Assembly: GCA_028867145.1 (NCBI GenBank)
Contig: JAGWGX010000008.1
Coordinates: 1 to 32,624 of the forward strand
Length of the DNA: 32,624 nucleotides
Source of the DNA: Microcaldota archaeon
GTDB taxonomy: Archaea > Micrarchaeota > Micrarchaeia > Micrarchaeales > CABMGC01
Direction of reading: 5' to 3'
Under the pieces are notes generated by a model. That model saw nothing but the letters and a program-made list of their open reading frames with translations, was not told the DNA's origin and searched no databases. The translations under genes were made by a program, and so were the position numbers. Positions 16,986-24,383 of the stretch are shown here, one piece after another (position 1 is the stretch's first letter; each line of letters starts with the position of its first letter).

Positions 16986-17222
16986 TCAATCAAATCTATG
17001 AGCCGCCCTTTCCGCCTGCTGTTTCTTCTTTTCGAAAATTCCCCTGTGCTTGGCGCAGCTTATGCAGTAGTAAACCTTCCTGCTGAACATCATCGACTTG
17101 ACGTCGTTTTCGTTGTGGAGCTCCGTGCCGTAGCTGAACCTCTTCTCAAAATCGACTGCCTTGGTCCTAGGGACCCTTCTGCTGCATTGATCGCATGTGA
17201 CTAATGTGTCTGAGCCTCTCAA
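16986..17222 (-). CDS. Ribosomal protein eS26-like
   Basis: VTCDQCSRRVPRTKAVDFEKRF...VYYCISCAKHRGIFEKKKQQAERA matches the CxxC...VPxxKAI...YYCxSCAxH pattern of S26e. Confidence 0.75.
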   Translation of the reverse strand: MRGSDTLVTCDQCSRRVPRTKAVDFEKRFSYGTELHNENDVKSMMFSRKVYYCISCAKHRGIFEKKKQQAERAAHRFD

Positions 17223-17316
17223 ATTAACACCTTGTGATTTACTATTAACGAGAAATAGATTAATAAACTATCGCTCGATTTGCCTCCTATCAAAGGCAGG
17301 GTTTGCTCTCATAAAA

Positions 17317-17838
17317 TCAGGCAATTCCGAACTCCTTTTTTATCTTCTCGACCTTCGGCCTTGTGACAAACATGCAGTATGGCTGCAGCGGGTTCTTGTC
17401 AAAGTACTTCTTGTGGTAGTCCTCCGCAACGTAGAACTTCTCTAGCTTCTTTACCTCTGTCGCAATCGGCTTTGAGAAGTTCTTCTTCTCTTTGGCGATG
17501 AACTCCTCTATGACTTTCTTGTCCTGCGCATCGCTGTAGAGTATTATTGACCTGTACTGCGTTCCCACATCCGCGCCCTGCTGATTTACCGAGGTGGGGT
17601 CATGCATCTTGAAAAATACGTTAAGCAGCTTCTCAAGCGAGATTATCCTTGGGTCGTACTGGATTTCAAGCACCTCCGCATGCCCGGTTGTGCCCTCGCA
17701 CACCTGCTCATAGGTTGGATTCTTTCTTGTTCCGCCGGCATAGCCGGGAGTCGTCTTTGTTACCCCCTTAAACATCTCAAAGACCGCCTCCGTGCACCAA
17801 AAGCACCCGCCTCCAAACACAATTGAGCTGCCTGTCAT
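17317..17838 (-). CDS. msrA: Peptide-methionine (S)-S-oxide reductase
   Basis: VFGGGCFWCTEAVFEMFKGV...GYAGG...YEQVCEGTTGHAEVLEIQYDP. Confidence 0.96.
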   Translation of the reverse strand: MTGSSIVFGGGCFWCTEAVFEMFKGVTKTTPGYAGGTRKNPTYEQVCEGTTGHAEVLEIQYDPRIISLEKLLNVFFKMHDPTSVNQQGADVGTQYRSIILYSDAQDKKVIEEFIAKEKKNFSKPIATEVKKLEKFYVAEDYHKKYFDKNPLQPYCMFVTRPKVEKIKKEFGIA

Positions 17839-18203
17839 TTCTTCTCCTTTGGTATGAACTTCATCGAGATTGAGTTTACGCAGTGCCTTGTGTTCTTATC
17901 TGTATAATGCTCCCCCTCAAAAACGTGCCCTAGGTGCGCGCCGCAGTTTGCACACTCTATCTCAACCCTGTATCCGTCTGGATCCGGAAGCCTCTTCACG
18001 GCCCCCTTTATCTCCTGGTCAAATGCTGGCCATCCGCAATGCGCGTCAAATTTGTCCTTAGAATTGTAAAGTGGTGCATTGCACCTCCTGCAGATGTAGA
18101 TTCCCTCTCTGAAATTGCTGTCATATTCTCCCGTGAAGGGCATCTCCGTTCCCTTCCCTACTATAACGCGCTCCTCCTCCTTGGTGAGCTTGTTTAGCTT
18201 CAT
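17835..18203 (-). CDS. msrB: Peptide-methionine (R)-S-oxide reductase, ATGA overlap with msrA
   Basis: CRRCNAPLYNSKDKFDAHCGWPAF, CANCGAHLGHVF, RHCVNSISMKF. Confidence 0.96.
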   Translation of the reverse strand: MKLNKLTKEEERVIVGKGTEMPFTGEYDSNFREGIYICRRCNAPLYNSKDKFDAHCGWPAFDQEIKGAVKRLPDPDGYRVEIECANCGAHLGHVFEGEHYTDKNTRHCVNSISMKFIPKEKK

Positions 18204-18277
18204 ACACTAAGACATTGCCTTTAAAGTTAATATAGCTAATGCCCAAGCTTTTTATTCTATTGCAGCCAATCCCTACT

Positions 18278-18655
18278 ATGTCACTTGGCAACAGGCTGCA
18301 CAGCGCCTCGCACTCGATTTACAGGAGGGCGCTTTTCTCGCTGACGCTTGTCGTGCTAGTCGTCGGTTTCGGCACTATTGCGCTTCACTATATCGAGGGC
18401 TATTCTTACCTTTACGCCTTCTTCTTCATGAGCATGCTTGCGACGGGCCAGGGCCCTCCTATAGTTCCAGTTACAGACCTGGGAAAGCTCTTCACCTCCC
18501 TTATGGCATTTGTGGCGGTGGGCACGACGATATTCTCGCTCGGTTTCCTGTTCGGTCCGGTCTTTGCGAGAATAGTCAGGGCGAGCGAGGAGAAGCTAAA
18601 GGAGGAGGAGAAGATGATAATCAAGAAGGTAAAGGAGTACGAGGAGGAGATATAG
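18278..18655 (+). CDS. Two-TM K+-channel-pore-like membrane protein with non-canonical filter
   Basis: MSLGNRL start fits leaderless initiation about 28 nt after TATA-like TTTTTATT; SMLATGQGPPIVPVTDLGKLFTSLMAFVAVGTTIFSLGFLFGP resembles Ion_trans_2 pore plus TM2. Confidence 0.65.
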   Translation: MSLGNRLHSASHSIYRRALFSLTLVVLVVGFGTIALHYIEGYSYLYAFFFMSMLATGQGPPIVPVTDLGKLFTSLMAFVAVGTTIFSLGFLFGPVFARIVRASEEKLKEEEKMIIKKVKEYEEEI

Positions 18656-18676
18656 CCCTCTTCCTGGAGTGATTTA

Positions 18677-18910
18677 ATGGAGATAAAGGTAAGGGTAACC
18701 CCAAACTCGAAAACCGCGCACGTGATGAATGCGGTCATAAAGATCGACGAGACAAACTTTGCAGTAAAGGTGAACGCCCCAGCGACAGAGAACAGGGCAA
18801 ACAAGAGGCTGGTTGAGATAATGGCGGACTATTTCCATGTGCGAAAGTCATGCGTGAAGATAATTTCGGGCCTAAACAGCAGGAACAAGGTCCTTGAGGT
18901 CACGAAATAA
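18677..18910 (+). CDS. DUF167/YggU family protein
   Basis: IKVRVTPNSKTAHV...FAVKVNAPATENRANKRLVEIMADYF...VKIISGLNSRNKVLEV; SD GGAGTGAT. Confidence 0.9.
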   Translation: MEIKVRVTPNSKTAHVMNAVIKIDETNFAVKVNAPATENRANKRLVEIMADYFHVRKSCVKIISGLNSRNKVLEVTK

Positions 18911-18948
18911 GCAGGATTAAATAGATTGATTATGAATACCTATCAGGT

Positions 18949-19023
18949 ATGATTATGCGAAGAATAACAAAAAAGGTAAGGCACCAGCTCAAGATCAAGA
19001 GAAGCAAAAGATCCACGAAGTAA
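18949..19023 (+). CDS. Candidate 24-aa highly basic microprotein (possible tiny ribosomal protein, L41e-like in size and charge)
   Basis: ATGATTATGCGA...ACGAAGTAA encodes MIMRRITKKVRHQLKIKRSKRSTK; TATA-like GGATTAAATAG about 30 nt upstream; not in ORF track due to length. Confidence 0.45.
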   Translation: MIMRRITKKVRHQLKIKRSKRSTK

Positions 19024-19147
19024 TCCTTTTAGATTTACCATTGCGTCGTCTGGCAAAATTCCCGAGTAGCTCTCGCTTTTTAGCAAGTATTTATTTTAAA
19101 CGCTAAGTTAAGCAACCTTTTAAAACTAAAAAACCGATTCCAATCCT

Positions 19148-19354
19148 ATGCAGATTAAGCAAAAGGCACAAATAGTTTCGGTTGCGGTGGGTGCCCTGGT
19201 TGGGGGTGCTGCAGCCGATTTTGGGCAACATCTTCGTGACCACACCGTAACAACTGAAATTAGTATAAGTTTTGCAGCTATTTGTGTTGCAGCCACTTTT
19301 AGGAGAGAGATAGCTGCTGGAGTAAAGAAGCTACTGAAATCTGCCTCTCGATAA
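19148..19354 (+). CDS. Small hypothetical membrane protein (68 aa)
   Basis: Own TATA-like CCTTTTAAAAC upstream; Gly/Ala-rich hydrophobic segments. Confidence 0.45.
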   Translation: MQIKQKAQIVSVAVGALVGGAAADFGQHLRDHTVTTEISISFAAICVAATFRREIAAGVKKLLKSASR

Positions 19355-19362
19355 AATAAGGA

Positions 19363-19434
19363 AGCCTCAGGAGGGAATTGGACCCCCGACTTCTTGTTTA
19401 CAAAACAAGCGCTCTACCACTGAGCTACTGAGGC
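19363..19434 (-). tRNA. tRNA-Thr (anticodon UGU), no encoded CCA
   Basis: GCCTCAG/CTGAGGC acceptor, GCTCAGTGGTAGAGC D-arm, CTTGT-TTTGTAA-ACAAG anticodon arm, GGGGG-TCCAATT-CCCTC T-arm, U73. Confidence 0.93.
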
Positions 19435-19503
19435 ATAGAAAAATCGCCCTGCAAGCAGTAATCTAGTTTGTCGCTTAAACTTTTTAAATACGACACCTAT
19501 CCT

Positions 19504-20439
19504 CTAGTAAGAGGCGTTTTCTCTTTTCAGGTAGCTAAGATAAATCAGGTAAGAGAGCGCAATTATCAAGAGCCCCCCTCCTATAGTGCTGATCCAAAGT
19601 ATGGCGGAGGAAATCGCAGGAGCCGCAACGTAATTTAGGATGTTTATATCTCCAAACACGTAAGGGTACTCTATAGCACCAAACACGTTGATTGACACAA
19701 ATAACCAAAATAAGGTCAGATGGTTTGCGTATCTTGACATATTGCGCTGCATAATTGCGGCTATTATGCCCAGTATTGCCGGGAATGCCAAGAGGTAGGC
19801 ATTTGCCGCAAGATTTGCAAAAACCAGCGGTAGGTATGCCCAGATTGCAATTCCCATCAAGACAAACGCAAGCGCGAGTGGCAAAATCCCAAACTCATGC
19901 ATCCTGCCCACCTTGAAGCAGCTGCTTACCACAAATATTGCTATAAGAAACACCCCGATTAGCATGAGCACATTGAAGGGGTTGAATAGCAAGACCAGGA
20001 AGTCTGCAAGGTTAGCTTGTAGTGAGACTCCGATGCCGCTTATTCCGGAATCAAAGACGGAGATTGCAATTAGCGTTAGTGCAAGTGTGGAGAGTGCGTA
20101 GATGTCCATGTATAGATTCTCCTTCTGTGGCGAGTTCATGTACTCGCTGTAGACTAAGAAGATGCTTCTTAGTATGAAGAAGATCGCCGCAATAAGAAGG
20201 GGCGCCACGTAGAGCTGCCCAACTGCATTAAGTAATGTCGGGTAGGTTACCTCAAAATTAACCAGGTAAAATGCTGCGAATGTACCGTTTACCTCCCAGA
20301 TCGGCAAAAGAAACTTCCTTATCTCGTCCCTGTAATTCCTATACTTGAGAAGGGAGAGCAGTGCAATGCCTACCTCTACTATGAAAAGCGTCGCAAATAC
20401 CGAAAGTATCAGGTAATTTATAAGGTATAAGATGTTCAT
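19504..20439 (-). CDS. cydB: Cytochrome bd-type quinol oxidase subunit II (divergent)
   Basis: Multi-TM protein, ATGA overlap with cydA; LPIWEVNGTFAAFYLVNFEVTYPTL is CydB-like. Confidence 0.8.
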   Translation of the reverse strand: MNILYLINYLILSVFATLFIVEVGIALLSLLKYRNYRDEIRKFLLPIWEVNGTFAAFYLVNFEVTYPTLLNAVGQLYVAPLLIAAIFFILRSIFLVYSEYMNSPQKENLYMDIYALSTLALTLIAISVFDSGISGIGVSLQANLADFLVLLFNPFNVLMLIGVFLIAIFVVSSCFKVGRMHEFGILPLALAFVLMGIAIWAYLPLVFANLAANAYLLAFPAILGIIAAIMQRNMSRYANHLTLFWLFVSINVFGAIEYPYVFGDINILNYVAAPAISSAILWISTIGGGLLIIALSYLIYLSYLKRENASY

Positions 20440-21767
20440 TGGGAGTTCAACTCATTTTCAAGTGGCCTGTCCTTGAATATTCTTCTGAGTATAATAAAGG
20501 TGAAAGGTATCACAAAAAGATAGAACAGGAAGATGGCGCCTGTAATTGGAACTATTGATGTTGAGTAGTTTGCCGCATCGCTAACCAGCATCACGTTGTA
20601 TATTATCCACGGCTGCCTGCCAAGCTCTGCCATCACCCATCCCACCTCAAGTATTATCACCGCCAAAGCCCCTGCCACAATCAGGAGCCTGAGCATCTTT
20701 GCATTGTCAAGCGGGTTCTTTTTGAGGAGCTGCAAGATCACAAAGAGCGCAAGTATCCCGGCCACCAAAAATCCCGTTCCCACCATTATGTCAAACATCA
20801 GATGGACTATCAGAGGCGGCCAGGTGCTTTGCGGATAGCTGCTAAGCCCTGGAACCGATCCGGACGGGCTGCCCGTTGCCAGGATGCTTTGAAGGTAGGG
20901 TATTGCAATATAATACTGGAGCGTGTTGTTTATCGGTATCCCCCCAATTCGCTCCGGTGCAAACGCCTGCGGGTTGATATTTCCCTCTATTGCGGCATAC
21001 TTTTCTGGCTGGACGCTCACAAGCGTTGCAATTGATACTATTCCTGTCACCAGCGCAAAGAGCGTGAAGATGATTGCAAGGCAGATAAGTAAGATGAGCC
21101 CCCTTTTGTAGTACGTGCGCTTTTGCTCGTCTTGGGCTTTAAGCAGCATAAATGCCATGTAGGCAAGGAAGATGAAGACTGCAGCAAAGCACGATGTCGA
21201 GAGGACATGCAGTAGCTCTATCACTGCGGTCGGGCTGTTAAACACCGCAAGTGGGTCCACATTTGTGAGCATCCCGGTCGCAATGTAGTTTGGGATGTTA
21301 AATCCTACGGGCGTGTTCATGAAAGCATTTACCATGGTAATAAGCCCACCCGACAAGAAGCCCCCGATTGCAATCGGCACGCCTGCCAGAACGTGCATAT
21401 ATGGATTCCTGAACTTGTTCCAGGAGTAAATGTAAATTCCAAGGAAGATTGTCTCCATGAAGAACGCAAACGTCTCAAGGTAGAACGGGAGGATTGCAAC
21501 CTGCGCGACTAGCTGCATGAACTTTGGCCAAAGGAGCAGTATATTTAGCGCGACCAGCATCCCTGATGCTGTTCCAATCCCGAAGAGTACAACGAGCACT
21601 ATTGCAAGCCTTCTTGCCATCACCTTGTAATTTTTGTCCGCATACCTTATCCCAAGGTACTCAGCGATCAGAATTATCACAGGCAGCGCAATTCCAATGC
21701 TTGCAAGCGGGATATGGACTCCAAGTGAGAAGCCCATCAGAAAGCGGTCAAAGTCCACAATCAGCAA
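20436..21767 (-). CDS. cydA: Cytochrome bd-type quinol oxidase subunit I
   Basis: FLMGFSLGVHIPLASIGIALP, LETFAFFMETIFLGIYIYSW, WVMAELGRQPWIIY (GRQPW motif). Confidence 0.95.
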   Translation of the reverse strand: MLIVDFDRFLMGFSLGVHIPLASIGIALPVIILIAEYLGIRYADKNYKVMARRLAIVLVVLFGIGTASGMLVALNILLLWPKFMQLVAQVAILPFYLETFAFFMETIFLGIYIYSWNKFRNPYMHVLAGVPIAIGGFLSGGLITMVNAFMNTPVGFNIPNYIATGMLTNVDPLAVFNSPTAVIELLHVLSTSCFAAVFIFLAYMAFMLLKAQDEQKRTYYKRGLILLICLAIIFTLFALVTGIVSIATLVSVQPEKYAAIEGNINPQAFAPERIGGIPINNTLQYYIAIPYLQSILATGSPSGSVPGLSSYPQSTWPPLIVHLMFDIMVGTGFLVAGILALFVILQLLKKNPLDNAKMLRLLIVAGALAVIILEVGWVMAELGRQPWIIYNVMLVSDAANYSTSIVPITGAIFLFYLFVIPFTFIILRRIFKDRPLENELNSQ

Positions 21768-21779
21768 CCAAGCACCTCC

Positions 21780-22415
21780 CTACTTGCTCACCAAAAATCC
21801 ATTCCACAGGAGAAGCACTCCCACAAACTCCGCAAAGTAGAGGAACGCGGGGAAGGCCGCGATATAGAGCGTTCCCGCAATGGAGACCACTATCACCCCT
21901 GCTATTATGCTGAGAAGCTTCCTCTGCTTTGTCCTCTGGTACGCGATTCCCGCGCACACTATTATTACAAGCGCCGCGGGGAAGGTTGCAATTGATGAGG
22001 CCCAAAGAACAAAATCGGGAGGCAGCCCCGCCACCACATTTCCAATCAGCAGGTTTCCTATCTTGCTTGAAACAATTGAGTAGAGGGTTAGCGCGGAGGC
22101 AAAGATCGTGAAGCCGTAGTAGAAGTGGCGTATGTTCCCGTTCTTCACCATCTGAATTGAGCCAAGTGCAAAGAGCTGGACCAACAGGACGACCAAAAAA
22201 AGGTATAAGCTAATGAGCAGCGTGCTGTATATTCCGTATGCAAACGGAATCTGCAAGACTGTGCTCACCGCAAATGTTATCATCCCAAGGCTCCAAAAGA
22301 GCTTGCTTGCACTATTTTTCCTGAGGTAATTTTGCACAATCACCACTGCAAGCGCAATTGCGAGAAGGGCTATAATTATCGTCGAAATGAGAGCGTAGAG
22401 CTGGTCGGGAAGCAT
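21780..22415 (-). CDS. 7TM hypothetical membrane protein immediately upstream of cydA
   Basis: About seven hydrophobic helices; 12-nt gap to cydA, same strand. Confidence 0.65.
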   Translation of the reverse strand: MLPDQLYALISTIIIALLAIALAVVIVQNYLRKNSASKLFWSLGMITFAVSTVLQIPFAYGIYSTLLISLYLFLVVLLVQLFALGSIQMVKNGNIRHFYYGFTIFASALTLYSIVSSKIGNLLIGNVVAGLPPDFVLWASSIATFPAALVIIVCAGIAYQRTKQRKLLSIIAGVIVVSIAGTLYIAAFPAFLYFAEFVGVLLLWNGFLVSK

Positions 22416-22542
22416 GCTAGTATATTGAGGGTATAATTTAAAAGGATTTTACTCTGCTCCTAACTTGATCTCTATAGAATCTTGCGATACGAACGAATAA
22501 AAATGCTTAAATATCCCCAAAATACTACATCACTTGATAGTT

Positions 22543-22887
22543 ATGATGAAGCTCGCTGTTGAGAAGAAGGAAAGCACTCTAAGCAACAAGGCTCAAGCAC
22601 AAATGGAGCTTGAGGCATACCTAAATGCAGGAAAGAGCCTCAAGCGATGGGAATACTTCATGAAATGTATGACAATTAATGAAGGTTCTTTCAAGCGCGG
22701 CCATGTTAGCATTAATGAGATGGTAAGGCAGATGGCAAAATTTGACCCGGAGCCCTACAAGCTGCTTGGCAGGATGGTTAAGAAGTATGGGATAAAGGAC
22801 TTTACATCCGCCTCTATTCATCTTTTTGTGCACAACAGGGAGTATCTCTCTCAGTTTTTTGAGATAAAGACCCTTCCGCGCTCCTAG
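22543..22887 (+). CDS. Hypothetical protein (about 115 aa)
   Basis: TATA-like GCTTAAATAT about 30 nt before ATGATGAAG fits leaderless start; no family recognised. Confidence 0.55.
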   Translation: MMKLAVEKKESTLSNKAQAQMELEAYLNAGKSLKRWEYFMKCMTINEGSFKRGHVSINEMVRQMAKFDPEPYKLLGRMVKKYGIKDFTSASIHLFVHNREYLSQFFEIKTLPRS

Positions 22888-22968
22888 CCTCTTCTTCCGC
22901 AAACCAGTGAATAGTCACAGGTGCGTGCAATCACTTTTCAACTGCTCCTGCATCTCTATCAGCATTCA

Positions 22969-22997
22969 GTAAAAAGAAAGAGGCGGAAAATTCCGCC
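22969..22997 (-). terminator. Hairpin plus U-rich tail after the 23004..23696 gene
   Basis: Minus strand GGCGGAATTTTCCGCC followed by TCTTTCTTTTT. Confidence 0.6.
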
Positions 22998-23003
22998 AAA
23001 AAT

Positions 23004-23696
23004 TCAACTTGTGCTTAGCGTTGCATTGTAGAAGTCCTGGGGGAACTGCTTCATTATGCCTGAGCTTAGCATGTCCGCCATTCCAAGGATCTCAACGTGC
23101 ACCGCATCATATGTCAAGACGCTGCCCGTGTAATTGCCCTTGAGCTCGTCTGCAGCCTCCTGCAACGTCAGGTCAAGGTGCGATTTCATCATAGCCCTCA
23201 TATCTTGGTTGGAGAGATACGGATTTGCGCTGCTTATGAAGTCAGCAATGTCGTTTGCGTTTGCATACCAGCTATTTACAGACTTGGCAAGCGCCGTCTG
23301 ATTTCCTCCCTTTGCGGCCTGCATCACTCCTACCGCATCAAGGATGTGGGTCCTTAGAAGCGCAGTGAGCTGATCTCCCGCGGCACTCCCATAAAATGGC
23401 TTTATGGCGCCCCCTATATCCTGCTGGTTTTGCAGCAATCTTGCCGCAGTCGCGTTGAAGTCCGCAGAGCCTCCCGCAAAGCCGACTATCGCAAGCCTTG
23501 TCCAGGTTATGTGGTCCTCCCACAGCTTCCTCATTGCATCATGAAAGACCACCGTTGATGTCTTTCCTCCCACCATGTTCATCTGGCTGGTCTGCTGCCC
23601 GGCATGCGCGCCCGGATGCGATCCAAGCACGGCAAGTATTCCCACTGCCACGATGACGGCCAATATGGCTATCCCTATTCCCGTTTTGTTGTCCAT
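23004..23696 (-). CDS. Secreted/membrane-anchored helical protein, similar to a bacterial family often misannotated as glycosyltransferase
   Basis: N-terminal signal/TM; LWEDHITWTRLAIVGFAGG...RLLQNQQDIGGAIKPFYGSAAGDQLTALLRTHI...WYANANDIADFISSANP. Confidence 0.65.
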   Translation of the reverse strand: MDNKTGIGIAILAVIVAVGILAVLGSHPGAHAGQQTSQMNMVGGKTSTVVFHDAMRKLWEDHITWTRLAIVGFAGGSADFNATAARLLQNQQDIGGAIKPFYGSAAGDQLTALLRTHILDAVGVMQAAKGGNQTALAKSVNSWYANANDIADFISSANPYLSNQDMRAMMKSHLDLTLQEAADELKGNYTGSVLTYDAVHVEILGMADMLSSGIMKQFPQDFYNATLSTS

Positions 23697-23707
23697 AATT
23701 TCACCTA

Positions 23708-23731
23708 TTTAGATACTATTTAGTGTCTAAA
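23708..23731. promoter_or_regulatory. Inverted repeat TTTAGATAC-N6-GTGTCTAAA between divergent genes
   Basis: 8 of 9 positions complementary; overlaps the region just upstream of the 23004..23696 gene start. Confidence 0.5.
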
Positions 23732-23777
23732 TTAAACACCTAATTATAAATACCTTTTTGTGTCTTAATGAATACTC

Positions 23778-24383
23778 ATGGAAAGCATTTCCCTTTTGGG
23801 CGCCACTAAGAGAAAGATGGCGGGCCTCATGCTCGGCGCGCCCCAAAGCGTTGCTCAGCTTGCAAGAAAGCTCAGGATCCAAAAAAGCGCCGTCAGAAAA
23901 CACCTTGATTCCATGGTGGCAGGCGGCCTTGCATCGCAGAAGCTTGTCGTCCAAGGAGTCGGAAGGCCAAAGAAGTTTTATTTGCTCACAGAGGCGGCAA
24001 AGGAGATGATGCCAAGGCAGTATGATTCAATCCTTAACTTGATGGTGGAGATTGTGAGCCAAGATCAGGATAAGGAGTATGCCTCTAGGCTCATGGAACG
24101 AGTCGCGCAGAAGGTCAACGCGGGTTTTGAGATGCCAAGTGGAGGTGCGAAGGCACTTAAGGAGTCCAATTCCCTTGGCTTCATGCCCACCATGGAAAGG
24201 ATCGATGGGAAGACTGTCATTACCAGCAGAAATTGCCCGTTGATGAAGGTTGCCTTTAAACAGGGGGAAGTAGTATGTGCATCATTTCATGAGAACCTTC
24301 TAAAATTTGCCTCTGGTGCAAAGAGCGTAAAGAGGGAAAAATGGATGAATACGGGGGATCCTGTTTGCACCCACGCATTTTAG
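23778..24383 (+). CDS. ArsR/SufR-like winged-helix regulator with C-terminal Cys cluster
   Basis: TKRKMAGLMLGAPQSVAQLARKLRIQKSAVRKHLDSMVAGGLA wHTH; C-terminal NCPLMKVAF...VCASFHENLLKF...REKWMNTGDPVCTH resembles the SufR Fe-S region. Confidence 0.75.
   Translation: MESISLLGATKRKMAGLMLGAPQSVAQLARKLRIQKSAVRKHLDSMVAGGLASQKLVVQGVGRPKKFYLLTEAAKEMMPRQYDSILNLMVEIVSQDQDKEYASRLMERVAQKVNAGFEMPSGGAKALKESNSLGFMPTMERIDGKTVITSRNCPLMKVAFKQGEVVCASFHENLLKFASGAKSVKREKWMNTGDPVCTHAF

Noticed and set aside
18239-18277. N-terminal extension MPKLFILLQPIPT of the 2TM protein
   Set aside because: It overlaps the TATA-like element; the ATG at 18278 fits leaderless initiation better
19046-19085. CGAG-TAGCT-CTCG hairpin followed by TTTTT downstream of the micro-ORF
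   Set aside because: Only 4 bp of stem; too weak to list as a terminator without transcript data
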